From Ziziphus jujuba (taxonomy: Eukaryota > Streptophyta > Magnoliopsida > Rosales > Rhamnaceae), in NCBI RefSeq assembly GCF_031755915.1, contig NC_083388.1, positions 18,254,001-18,318,000 of the forward strand: a stretch of 64,000 nucleotides of DNA, written 5' to 3'. The position numbers and the translations under genes are program-made. Below, in pieces: positions 24,157 through 36,132 of the stretch. Numbering within the stretch: position 1 is the first letter of the stretch; each line of letters opens with the position of its first letter. A model generated the notes under the pieces. That model made no database searches, was not told the DNA's origin, and saw nothing but the letters and a program-made list of their open reading frames with translations.

Positions 24157-24825
24157 ATGAACGCCATGCCAATCACTCCAGCTGATATTCTTCAAGGTTA
24201 AATATTCCTTATATATATATATATATATATTCCTTTTACAACTTCAATCGCCTCTTATCTCTCCGCTCGCTCAACATTTGTACGAATGTGTGCCATTGCA
24301 GATCACGTCAACGGAAGCGATTCCGACACGAACATCGAAGACGAAGATGCGCCGGAATACTACCAGCCAATCTCCGCCATCGACGACGACGATGACGATG
24401 AAGATTCCGAACGGAACAACGAATCGGACAACGAGAATCGCCGCGAAAACGGAAACGGCGAAGCGGCTGAATTTCAGTCGGAGCGGCTGTCAAACGATCA
24501 CTACTACGCGAGCCAAGCGGAGAATGGAATGTCGTCCCTAAGTCTGCACAACAACGACTCGGATCGCAACAAAAGCGGTAGCGAAGATGAAGAAGAGGAG
24601 GAAGAAGACGATGCGAGGATTGTAATAACGCCTGATTCGGCGATTATGAGAGCTTTTAGGGAGGACGAGAATCGGAGGAATGCGCCGTTGACGCCGGAGA
24701 ATGCGACGAGAGTAATGGAGGCCATGCGTGGGATTTCTTTCAGCGGTTTGGCTCCAGATTGGGTAGACCGAATACCTGAGGAACGCTGGATCGATCAGCT
24801 TCGAAGATTGAGGCAGCCACCGTAA
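24157..24825 (+). CDS. Acidic low-complexity protein of unknown function
   Basis: Exon 1 is 24157-24196 (MNAMPITPADILQ) and exon 2 is 24302-24825, joined at phase 1 to give 187 aa. The middle is highly acidic, with runs of Asp at about residues 41-46 and of Glu at about 108-114, and probably disordered. The last 65 residues look folded: ITPDSAIMRAFREDENRRN, then LAPDWVDRIPEERWIDQLRRL. I do not recognise the family. Coding support comes from the clean splice signals, the phase match and the compositional contrast with the AT-rich flanks. An alternative ATG at 24286 lies in the intron and is less likely. It is transcribed away from the PP2C gene. Confidence 0.75.
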
Positions 24826-25288
24826 GCTTAAAGCAATTTTTCCAATGGATTTGGGATTGAATTCCTCTGTTTTCTTTGCTTGAAATTTATATATGAATAT
24901 ATTTTTTTGGGAGAGTTACTTCTTTTGGATGAACAGTGAGAATTACCTTTGTTTTCTATTCATAATTTGTTTGTCAAATTTCCTCAAAGACGCAATGCAT
25001 TTAGCCTCTTTCTCTAAAAACTTTAACCAACAAATACAACAAAAAAAAGAAAACAACGTTATAACCAATTGGTACACTACATCAATCCCTGGATAGTCTT
25101 ATTTTCGAATTTATGTTTGTTTAACTTTATTAAACCACTGAAAAATTCTTTAAAACTATGCTAACTACCCAAAAATGTCTATCGTGATTTGGTCAAAACA
25201 AGGATTCTCCGCCCATTATAATAATCTGCCGACACTTCGAGATTCTAGCCATGGAGATTGATTGGTATGCCATTGAAAAAATTATCTC
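24826..25288. other. Convergent spacer before the MCAT gene
   Basis: AT-rich 3' flanks of the acidic-protein gene and of MCAT. Nothing else is seen. Confidence 0.5.
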
Positions 25289-28200
25289 TCAAGCACCAAC
25301 ATTCTCAATATCTGCACCTCTGTTAATTCTCTTAACAATGCCAGCTATAACCTGATCAACCATTGAAATAAGAACGAAGTTAGGTCAGTGGAGATGAAAG
25401 ATTGACTATATAAATAAGTCCCAAGTTTTTTTAGTCTAAATTCTTTTTTTTACCTTTCCCGGTCCCAATTCGTAGCTCTTTTTCAGCCCCTTGGATAGAA
25501 GAGTGTTGATTGTTGTTTCCCATTGAACAGGAGAAGTCACCTGTGATATTTTGGTTAGATCTAAATCAATATACCTGTATCATAATGGGGAGGGAGGTAA
25601 ACGCTGTGTGTTCCTAACCTGACGTGCAAGGATCTTCCTAATTGTGTCAGGATCTGCATGTGGCAGTGCATCCACATTGGAGATAACTGGTATTCTTGGT
25701 GTTTTAATCTGAGTTGCTGCCAATGCAGCTTCCAATCGTGATACAGCTGGTTCCATAAAACTAGTATGGAAAGCACCAGCAACAGCTAGACGCACCTGAG
25801 CAACAGGGAAGAGTAGTGGGGCTCTTGACATGTAAATGGAAGTAAGAATAAGATACAAGTTATGGTAGAAAGACCAGTACCGTCATTCGAGCTTTAAATG
25901 ATTTTGCCTTGGCTTCTACTGCTTCCACTCCCTTTAAACCTCCAGATACAGCATAATTTCCCTAAGCAGTAAATATTATGGTCAAATAAGATGCATGATT
26001 GACAAGAATTCATGCAATTAGGGTTGTTAAATGATGGATCTGAAAAACTTACAGTGCATAGGTAATTTGCAATCTGAACTTTGTTATCATTGTCAACTTC
26101 ATGATTGGCTGCATCACACAACTGTTGGACCTTGTCTGAATCCAATCCTATGACACTAACCATCGCACTTTTAGCAGCATCAGCAGCTTCCTTGAGGATG
26201 TGGAAAACACCCAAAAAAATAAAAAAAAATATATAAAAAAAATCCAAATATTGTTATTGTAAAATAAATTACAAACTCATGCATACCAGAAGATGGAGTT
26301 TAGACTACTATTGAGTTACCTGCATGGCTTCTCCCCGTAGTTTGACAAGCTTGAGCCCATCCTCAAAACTCCAATATGGAACAACAATCAAGAACAACAA
26401 AAACATTACCACAAGAACCATGAATGTATTCATATCAATGCAACATTAAACAAATAATTTCATTACATGCATTAAGTCAGTGCATTAACTATCCTAAACC
26501 AAGCACCAAATAAACAATGAATATTAATGAATCTTCAACATAGAAACTAGGAAGGGCAACAATTTTATGGTTTAAATCATGCAGTATCACTTCTATGGGG
26601 CATAGATTACATTAGATGGAATTATTTGCCATTGGAACAAAGCAAATTTTTTACCCTTGAATTCACTTGCTCATATTGCTTTATGTAATTTCATAAACTC
26701 ACTTTTTTTTTTTCTTTTTTTTTCTTTTTTTTTTGAAATAAAAAAGTAACTGTCACTTTAATACAAAGAAGTGATATAGTTGCAACTACAGCATACTCTA
26801 GTTGGACAACTCACCTAAAAGCACCAGCAAATGCTAGAGCAGTATATTCTCCCAAGCTCAGACCACACGTCACATCGACAGAATCAATGATCTGCTGACC
26901 TCCATCTTGTGCACGAAGTAACTCTACAGCAGCAAGACTTGTTACATATATAGCTGGCTGCAAAGATACTGAATTAGAAGCTAAACAATGACAATCAATG
27001 GGAACAAATATGATAGAATAACTATTCATCTAAATTTTTAGAAGTACAGTGCTGCTTTCTACCCTAAAGAAGACAGTGCTTTCCACCCTCAAGAAGATAG
27101 TTCAAAAAGAAGAAAATACTCAACAAGGTGTCCACGATAACAGAACAGGAGAACAATAGACAGACATGAAGGAGGCTTTTTTTATCTAAAGACAGATGCT
27201 ATTATTACTTTCTTTTTTTATAATAGAAAAAGGGTAGGTAAAAATCATGTTGTAGAATCAAAGGCCTCCCAAAATGATCCTGGAAGCACCTTTCTACCTG
27301 CTAAAAGGCCAATTGATTAAGTATTTAAGATGATAACCATAAACAGTCTGAATCACAGAAAAAAATTGCAACATAATCACTATGGTACCTGGCTTATAAC
27401 AGTTGAATCTAGCTTCTCTTTTGGTCCATTGATGCAAACATCTAGAAGATCAAACCTGCACATAACAGAGACATGATATAACTTGTAAAAGAAAATAGTA
27501 CTTTATGAGCCAAACACAGTTGACCACGTTTTATCTCAAATTTAAAAGATATGATATAATGAGTAATGTACAAAACCTACCCTAAAATGTCATTTGCTTT
27601 CTTGTACAAATCAGCAGCAACAGGAAAAGTTTGAGCCTCCTTTCCCATTCCAACTGCTTGTGCACCCTGATGTATGAAAATACCGATAAGCACCAATTGC
27701 ATCATTGGAATTACAAAAAAGGGGTTCTTTTTCTTTTGTATACTTATTATCTTCAGTTCTTCCATTTTGATAATTTCTGTGATTCCATGGATTATACCTA
27801 TATGCACAAATACCTCTGCGATTCCCGCTCGTTAATACATAGAGCCCAATAAGCATATCTTGAGTTGGTACAGAAATGGGATCTCCAATAACTAAGGATA
27901 ATAAAACAAAAGCTCAATCCAGACTTATATTTTAGCACCATTGCAGAAGTATTTTTTGAGAGTCAGATTGGTATTGACAAGTAAACTAGAATCAATCAGT
28001 GTAATGGAAAAGGAATTTAGCATTTATTTCTCTACGTATCTCATATTAGGTCAAAAGTCCAGAAGCAAAGCTACAAGCTATTCCATGATCTAGAACGAGG
28101 ATAATCATTGATGAGTAGACTAAATGTTCTGATACTCCATTCCATAGTTTTACTTTACAGGGCAGATTACTCCTCCAGTATCAAACCATTTCCAACGATA

Positions 28201-29098
28201 GGAAATTATTTTCACTTGCATAATAGACAAGGGTATTAATTTCTCATTATGTTCCATACAGCCAACCATTCAAATAAGTTCTACAGCAGGAAGGAAACAG
28301 CAACTTAGTAACTTCTTTCCAGATTGAAACTTTTTACCATTTTCTGTGCCATTTCTTGAAGGCAATCAAAACGATCCTTTACAGTAATAAATCATGAGAA
28401 CAATGCCATCATTTCATTCTCTAATAATACCAATGTATAAATGCAAATCTCATGAAGCTACAAAAGGTAAGGTAGAGTTACTTCTCGCAGGATATCAGAA
28501 TGTGCCTGACCCGTGGCGCTAGCTTGATCTCAAAATAACAATTTCTTACCCCCAATTTTGGCACAGCAATTAGAAACCATAATTGCACATCTCACTATCC
28601 AAAGCCTCAAAGTTCAATATATATTAAAATCCCGAATCTCGGTGGTAAATAAGAGATAAAACCATTCCCCATCAAATTGACAATCACAACAATTATAAAT
28701 TTGGAATATTTTTTAAGCAAATAATTCACTCTTTTTTTTTCACATAGAAAAAGGAAATTTAAAATCACTCACACATTCACAATTGTTCTAAATCGATAAG
28801 CAAAACTATTTATGCGCATACACATATGCTTCAGCTAAACTAAAATTAAAATGGCGCTTCAGCAACTTACTTGACCAGGGAACAGGAAAGCAAGGCTAGG
28901 TTTGTAATCAGAAAACAAGGCATCATTAACCACAGTCTGCGATCCAACCGAAGCGCTCATGAAAACCCTAGATCGAGCAAGGTTTCCAGCACCAAAGCTT
29001 CGAATTCCATTCCTGAAACCCAAAAATGATGACGAATTGGCGGTCTTGGAGGAGTGGGGAACAGTGAGAGGAACGGAAATGGCGAGAGAGGAGCTCAT
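25289..29098 (-). CDS. MCAT: Malonyl-CoA:ACP transacylase (MCAT/FabD)
   Basis: Moves the malonyl group from CoA to acyl carrier protein, feeding type II fatty-acid synthesis in the plastid and mitochondrion. Ten exons: 28871-29098, 27581-27666, 27389-27455, 26815-26957, 26320-26368, 26053-26190, 25881-25961, 25619-25795, 25454-25540 and 25289-25351. They fit in phase to 372 aa. The catalytic Ser161 lies in [10 protein letters not shown] and the catalytic His274 in [17 protein letters not shown], then GAQAVGMG, forms the N-terminal FabD motif, split by the first intron. I start at MSSSLAIS (29098), which begins a plastid-type Ser-rich transit peptide. An in-frame ATG at 29170 adds 24 residues. 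The Arabidopsis counterpart is At2g30200. Confidence 0.92.
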
Positions 29099-29170
29099 GG
29101 TGGCTAGAGAAACCGAGAGGGAGAGAGTGCGCAGGATAAGAGGGCGATAATGGTGGAGTAGCTGGTGCAT
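29099..29170 (-). CDS. Possible N-terminal extension of MCAT
   Basis: Translation from the ATG at 29170 would add MHQLLHHYRPLILRTLSLSV and four more residues in frame. The extension is rich in Leu, Arg and His and has no acidic residues, as in mitochondrial presequences. It may encode a second, mitochondrion-directed form, or it may be 5' UTR. Confidence 0.4.
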
Positions 29171-29548
29171 ACAATGTGTGCAATGGAAGCTTCTTTTAAT
29201 TGAGAAAATGGGCAGAGAGACTGTGAGGGTGTTTAGGTTGGCGGAGTTTACGAAGGTAAGACGTTGAAGATGGACATGAAAGCCAAGGATAACCGGCCAA
29301 CTACCTGTTTTTGCCTCCTTTTCCCCCTTTTCTTGTTATTATTATTATTATTATTATTATTAATTTAAACTAAAATTAAGTAGACGTAACGAAGGGGATT
29401 TTTATTTATACAAATGGTACTTCGAACTTGGAACGAGCATCAAGAAATTAAGGATACTTTTTTATCTTTGCCTGTGCTATTAATTAATTTTATTTTACTC
29501 GCTAAAGTGAGAATGTATTGTAAGTCAAAATGGATAGAAAGTGGGTTT

Positions 29549-29574
<26 letters not shown>

Positions 29575-29582
<8 letters not shown>

Positions 29583-30110
29583 GATTCTAAATTTCAAAGA
29601 AATTTTCCCAACTGGTTCTTCCAGTGTGGTGTGATAATGGTCCTGCAAAACCTAATCAATCATTTTTCTAAAAAATATCAAATCACTTATAAAGAAAATG
29701 GATTTCCCGTTGAATTAATTTTTATGTCTAAATATAAAATCTCTTGGATATTTAAATGGCAATATTCTCGAGAATAAGATATCATACATCGAATCCATTC
29801 AGTTAAATGGTGGGACAAATGGAATTCAGACCGAACTCATAAAATGGTCATGGATGAATTTTCCATTTCTCCTCCCAAAGTAATCAAATCATCATCTAGT
29901 CAAAATTCCAGCAAATCAACCAGATCAAAGAAAGAAATGCTTGCTCACATCCAAAAATTAATTGAAGAAGTTGATCAACTATCAGACGACTCAGAGACAT
30001 CTGATGAAGCCTCTAGTCAACCTATAGCAGAATCATCTAAATCAAAGGACCTCTTTGGATCATCCACAAGATGGGCCAACTACCAAGACAGTTAAGATCC
30101 ATATGATTTA
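29575..30110 (+). mobile_element. Decayed polyprotein fragment of a retroelement or endogenous pararetrovirus
   Basis: Two adjacent frames carry a broken sequence. The first (about 29581-29776) contains PNWFFQCGV and YKISWIFKWQY. The second (about 29778-30093) contains VKWWDKWNSD followed by a Ser/Lys/Glu-rich stretch ending near QLSDDSETSDEASSQ. The aromatic KWQY and VKWWDKW pattern is one I associate with plant retroelement and pararetrovirus-like polyproteins. Stops and a frame change show it is dead. No reverse transcriptase motif, primer-binding site or LTR pair was found here. Confidence 0.45.
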
Positions 30111-30118
30111 GGATCTGA

Positions 30119-31209
30119 CTAAATCATAATCAACAGAAATCATTTCTGACAGTACAGAGTTACTTTCAGAAATCAGACAGATCACGAGACTTTACTGTTC
30201 AATCACTATTCATGAACAGTAAAAAAAGCCGAAAGCAGATCACTGTTCAATCAACTATTCACCGACAGGACACTGTTCAATCACTGTTCAATAAACTATT
30301 CACAAGACCTCCTTTGCCTATTTAAAGGAGCCTCGTTTCACTTCCAAATCAGAAGTTTTTTCCTGGAAGGTTTTTTCCTCCTGAAGCTAGAGAGAGTTTA
30401 GAGAGTTTCTAGCAGATTTCTCCTCTTTTCTCAATCTTCTTCTATCCCAAAAAACACTTCTGTAATCAATTTATTTATTTATTTATTCTGAGTGTTGAGT
30501 GCTTGTAACACTTTGGTTCTTCGTAATCAAGTAAGCATTCATATTTATTATATCATTCATTTATTTAATTATTTAAAGTAAAAAAGGGGACAGACACAGA
30601 GTGTTATATATGAAAAACAGATATGGATAAGACAGTGTATGAAGAATTATGCGGAAGGAAATGAAAATGACAAAAGATAAAGGATAGAGGCGGCAAGGCC
30701 AGCCAAGGATATGAAATGTAATAAAATAAATAATTAAAATAAATGATTAAACAAAATAATAATATTGAGGCGGTTGAACCAGCCAAGCAATATATTAATA
30801 AATACTTTAAATAATTAAATAAATGAATGATATGATAAATATGAATGCTTACTTGATTACAAAAAACCAAAGTGTTACAAGCACTCAACACTCAGAATAA
30901 ATAAATAAATAAATTGATTACAGAAGTGTTTTTTGGGATAGAAGAAGATTGAGAAAAAAAGAGAAATCTGCCAGAAACTCTCTAAACTCTCTCTAGCTTC
31001 AGGAGGAAAAAACCTTCCAGGAAAAAACTTCTGATTTGGAAGTGAAATGAGGCTCCTTTAAATAGGCAAAGGAGGTCTTGTGAATAGTGATTGAACAGTA
31101 AAGTCTCGTGATCTGTCTGATTTTGACTTTCTGTCTTGTGATCTGTCTGATTTTGAATTTCTGAAAGCAATTCTGTGTTGTCAGAGATTCCTTCTGTTGA
31201 TTATGCCTC
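30119..31209. repeat. Large inverted repeat, arms about 410-460 bases, loop 225 bases
   Basis: The left arm (30119-30578) and right arm (30804-31209) are reverse complements with small differences. The left arm has extra ACTGTTCA-type repeats (about 30212-30290). Shared landmarks are CCTATTTAAAGGAGCC, CCTGGAAGG, CTCTAGCTTCAGGAGG on the other strand, and ATTTATTTATTTATT. Each arm has a TATTTAAA box pointing towards the loop. The arms look like the promoter and leader of the adjacent polyprotein-bearing element in head-to-head copies. Confidence 0.8.
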
Positions 31210-32620
31210 CATAAAAAATATTAATTTTTTACTATGTATATATATATAGTAAAAAATATTGATTTAGATGTTGTCCGTATGCAAACTGACTCGCATCTTA
31301 TAATTTTTCTATACATATATATATATCCTTGAATTTATTTTGTTATTTTTAAAAAAAAATTAATATTAACTCAGACAATTAATCAGATTTCTATACTGTC
31401 TCTCATTATTATTTTGATTACAAAAAATAAGCTTTAGATTTGTCTTTCTTTTTTATTTTATTTTCTATTTGCAGTGAAAACTTTCTGGAGTCGATTATGT
31501 ACCATTTTTATGCTGCACTTGGAGTTGGGAGCAAATTTTCATTTCCACTACCTTTTTCATTACGATTTTACTGCCTTACCTACGGTTAAACGCATACAGC
31601 CCCACCCATTCTGATAATCCAAGTTTGTATCTTTTTCATGACCCAAGTGAAACTTTAGTGTTTTCGGCCCAAAAAAAAAGTATATATTGTATATATTATT
31701 CAGTCAACAATACAAATGATATGGCCGAATTATGAAAAAATATGGCAGCAATGTTTTTATTATTCCATATTACAGAGTAGAAAGAAATTTTCGATATTTC
31801 TGAAACATGCCACCAAATACGATTTCATTTCATGACTATGATGTTGCAGTTGCTTCCGTTTCCTCTGCGCTTACAAATGGAAAAACCATGCAAGTCCTGC
31901 TCTTTCTGCAGTTTAATAGTTTGAACTTGGTACTCCTTTTTGTGCAAACAATGATAGCCCTGGTCAGATTATCCAACATGAAACCGAAACAAATAAGACT
32001 TTGAAGGATCCCACCTGTAATGTATCTCCTGAAAATGCACTAAAAGGAAAACGAAACAGTCAAATTTAAGTCCATTTTCAAGTCTTTGGTTGCCCACTTT
32101 CCTGTTTGAACATGAATAAACCCATCTTTAAGGAATAAGAAAATGATTTATTCATGGACAACACAATTCATAAATTGAAATGATATAACACTAGCCAATG
32201 ATCTTCAGATACAACAGAATCCAATCCATATTGTTGGCGTTACTGCTGCTACTCAGATGAAATTATCATAGTCCAATTTGAAATGGAATATGCAAGACAA
32301 AATGCTCACACTGAAACATAAGTAGAACTTTATGTAGTAATGCCTAGATTGAAGAAAGTATTGGGAGTTATTTTCCGATTTCACTAGGTAGTGCACATTG
32401 GAGTAATTTTCCAATTTCACAAGGTAATGCACATTGATCATGCCTCGATTAGAAATAATAGGCAGTGTTCCCAGTATTTCGTGACATGAGTTTAAGATTT
32501 TAAAGTATACGAAATCAACTTAATCCCTCTAATATAATAAGCCCAAATTGTATAACTGATAACAATAATCAATAAATGAGTGATTCCCTGTTAGTCATAC
32601 CATGTTAATTTAGCTGCTTG
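31210..32620. other. Spacer 3' of SLP1
   Basis: AT-rich DNA with short (TA)n runs. The part from about 32100 is probably SLP1 3' UTR or flank. No gene is recognised. Confidence 0.45.
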
Positions 32621-35600
32621 TCATGTATAGTCAACAACCTGAAGTTCACTAAATGTTTTCCTTTTACTCCTTATAACTCTTGCATTATTGTCACGTATTT
32701 CCAGCACCTGGAAAACAGCCAAATTGTAAATCAATTACCTTTTTTTATGCTTATGGAAACATTGAGGAAACATAGACTGGAAGCGTTATCATAGGTTTCA
32801 AGTAAGTTCATATTCAAACTGTAATCTTCAAAACAAAATAACAAAGCAAAATCAGAGGTCCTAATCTTTGTTGAGATGCCAAGATGAATATGTAAGACTG
32901 TTTCCTATAAGTCAAAGACCTCATTCTACAAGTTGGGTCTTCATCTGTACAAAAACTCAGCTGCCTGAAATGTTCAATTTACCTCTGGTCTAGAATTAAG
33001 AACTCCACTCGACATGCCCACATCAATACGCCATATGCTGCAATCATATTTACTGCAGAAAATAACCCATAGCTTAACAATTGATTCTATGATTATAAAT
33101 GTAATCTCACAATGCCAGACAAGATCCTGACTCATTTATCAAACGTAAGGTAAGTTGGAATATTTTTATCTCCTGTGAAGTAGCCTAACAGTAAAGTTTG
33201 GCCTCATACCAATTTACTCCTGTAGTTTGAGGAGTGTGCCCAACCACCATTCCCCTAGCACCAACTGCTTGCAGCGTCTCTTGCAGAATAGAATATATCT
33301 GACAATTGTTTTTCAAAAGCCAAACAGTTCAAGAATTTTATTAGAAGTATGAAAGATTATGAGATAGTGATTTTCCTATAATCAATAGAATGCTAATCCA
33401 ACCAAGTATCTGAACTGGCCATTTGAAATAGCCAGACACCAAGAAAATTCACCACTTCTTGAGAGAGAGTAAGCTTTCTCATATTCATTATTTATACCCT
33501 GCATATCAAAGTTGCCAATTAAGAAAAGGAATACAATAGAATGTTATTAGTTAATACTTGCCTGGTCAACTTGATAATCCTCCAACTCGGAAGCGTCCCT
33601 CGAGTATAAGCGATTCCAGACCACACTATCATAGCCCCTGGTAGCTATAAATGGGATGGGAGGACCATCATCACTCTCATTGAGACCTCTCATCCAGAAA
33701 GATACTTCCTGATTTAACCTCTCAATGCCATATACAACTGCAGAATGACCAACCCTCCTATCAGGCATTTCAAATAACAATACACAGAACTTCAAGGAGA
33801 AGCTTAAATTGGCAATGGCATGAGTATACAAAAAGTAACACTAGAATGTTCTTACCATGGTGAGGAAGAAGGCCACCGTGACAGAAGACCCAATCATTAA
33901 CCTTGAGAACAACAGCATGCCGTGCCAATTCACATGCCAAACGACCACCAGGTCTTAGAAGAATTGATCTAGCAATAACCCCCTTTTGTCTCTGTCCTAA
34001 TGTTTGAAAAACTTAATCAGGAATGATATATAATAAATGGAAACAAAAATTTAAAACCACGTGTTCACATAAAATACTTCATACAAAATAATATGGGGAA
34101 AAAAAAAAATTAGTAGAGAAAACAAACTCAGTTAGCATCTAATCTGGATCATGGGTTGCTTGTACCACCCAGGCCTCAGGCCTCCAGAAGGGCCCTGGGC
34201 ATAAAAAAGCTCATGGGATGCAAGACCTGCCCATAACATAATTGATGAAACTAAGAATTTGAGTACCTTCACTAAATTAAAGGGACCCCAAGGATTCTGG
34301 TATATTTTGCGATCTTCTTTCAACCTTTCGGAGATACCAATCCAATCAACAAAAGCTTCTTCCCAGGTACCTCCATGGTCATTCATGTATTCCAGGAAAT
34401 CAATACACTCATCAAATGCCCCCAGCTCCACATATCTGAAATCCCCTTCCACATTCATAGTCTCATGATTTCCATTAACCTGAATCAAGAAGAATAGCAT
34501 TATAATATTATATTGGAATAAAAATACTCAATTATCAAATTTAGGGAATGATATTTATATTTGAGAAATATTCCAGGAAGAAAAAAAGAAGAATGGGTTT
34601 CTGATATGCAATGCCCATCAACAAGAAATTTGTATTGGCTATAACGTGCTTCAAATGCAAAAAAATCAGACATCAAAGACATAGCATCTAGAGCGTCGTA
34701 TTTTTCCAATTTTGCCAGCACAAACCTGAAAAACGGCTCCACCTTGAGATTTGGCCTGTGCATCCAACGACCTCAACAAGGACAAAATAGCTATTTCATC
34801 TTCACCGCGATCAAGTATATCACCCAGTTGAATCAATACCTAGACCACAAAGAAAATGATAATAATATTAAACACATAACAGCTATATTTGGAGTTTGAA
34901 ATCAATGAGGGAAAAGGAAAAATAAATGAAAAGGACTTCACAATTTGGGTTAAAAGAATATGAAGACAAGAAGAAAATATAATGTTCTAGAAATCTTTTA
35001 TGTTTTCATGAAGATGTGCAGGTATTTCTATCTCTCTTCTTTTCCTTGAAAATAGAACTTTTTTTTTTCTTTTCTTTTTTTTTCCCTCCCAAGTGATAGT
35101 CAAGAAGGTAACCATGAGCTTTGATTCACATTTTAAAAGCTTAGCTAAAAGCTGCCATGAAGTAGCATATAACTTTTTTGAATTTAAATAGCGAAAGACA
35201 TCAACATTAGTGAAAGATATTACCGTTCCTCCACCAGTCCATATGTCTTGACCATCAGAACTCAAGACTCCAGCCATCTCAAGCGCACATCTTGTTTGTT
35301 CAAGGTCTCCATGTAAATCCCCAACTACATACAAGTCATACAATAGGTGTTTTACTTGTAAACAATTGATTGACAAGACTACATATACCATCAAACAAAA
35401 AATAAATAAATAAATAAATAAAAACAGTTTTGGGTTTCTCACGAAACATCTTTACATTGAATTCCAGTTAACGCATAGCTTAAGGCCGTAACATAAATAT
35501 CGATACTTAGCATTACCAGTTTGGAAGAAACAATAAAAGCATGTCACCAACAAGTACTTTTAGAGTCGTTTTTTCAACCATTTAAATTGACTACAACAAC

Positions 35601-36108
35601 AACAAAAAAATAAAAAAATCCTGATATGCAAACTAAAAACCATAGTTTTCTGCACTTTGATTAACAAATTAAGCAAAAGACTGAAATATGCCAAACCTTA
35701 AGACTACTAAAATATTAGTTACCCAAATGCTAAAAACTCATTACAAGTGGAACAGGAACAGATAAATTAAAAATTAAAGAAAAGGGAAACAAACAGACAA
35801 GTGGAAATATAAAACATGCTTAATGCTGATTTTACTAGAACAACCCAAGAAAAATATATATAATAATAAACAAGGAAGCAGAGAAAGAATATAAGGACGA
35901 ATATAAACGAACCGGCAACAATTCGGCGACCAGGAGCAGAAACAAAAGTTGGGGGGTTTCCACTGACAACTATGGGCTTCAAAGCTTCACCTTTGCCATA
36001 ACCAATACCAGCAGTCAGAGAAGAAGACGATGAAGAAGAAGTTTCCAGTAGTTTGCGAGGTTGGGAAGGTGGTGGCAGAGGCAGAGAATTCAGACAGAGC
36101 GAAGCCAT
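32621..36108 (-). CDS. SLP1: Shewanella-like protein phosphatase 1 (SLP1), chloroplast
   Basis: A PPP-family metallophosphatase of bacterial descent. The Arabidopsis SLP1 protein is in the chloroplast; its substrate is unknown to me. Nine exons: 35913-36108, 35224-35324, 34726-34839, 34267-34479, 33856-33991, 33562-33737, 33210-33298, 32983-33052 and 32621-32707. They fit in phase to 393 aa. Residues 1 to about 55 form a Ser-rich plastid transit peptide. The metal-binding motifs are in order: VGDLHGD (residues 66-72), GDILDRG (105-111), GNHE (140-143), then FCHGGLLPHH and VVGHTPQ. SIWRIDVGMSSGVL near the end is typical of the family. Exon 6 ends with a GC donor (CAG followed by GCAAGT). Exon 5 uses the second of two close AGs to stay in frame. 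An ATG at 36132 could add eight residues. Confidence 0.93.
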
Positions 36109-36132
36109 TGATTTGGACTGTTGGACATACAT

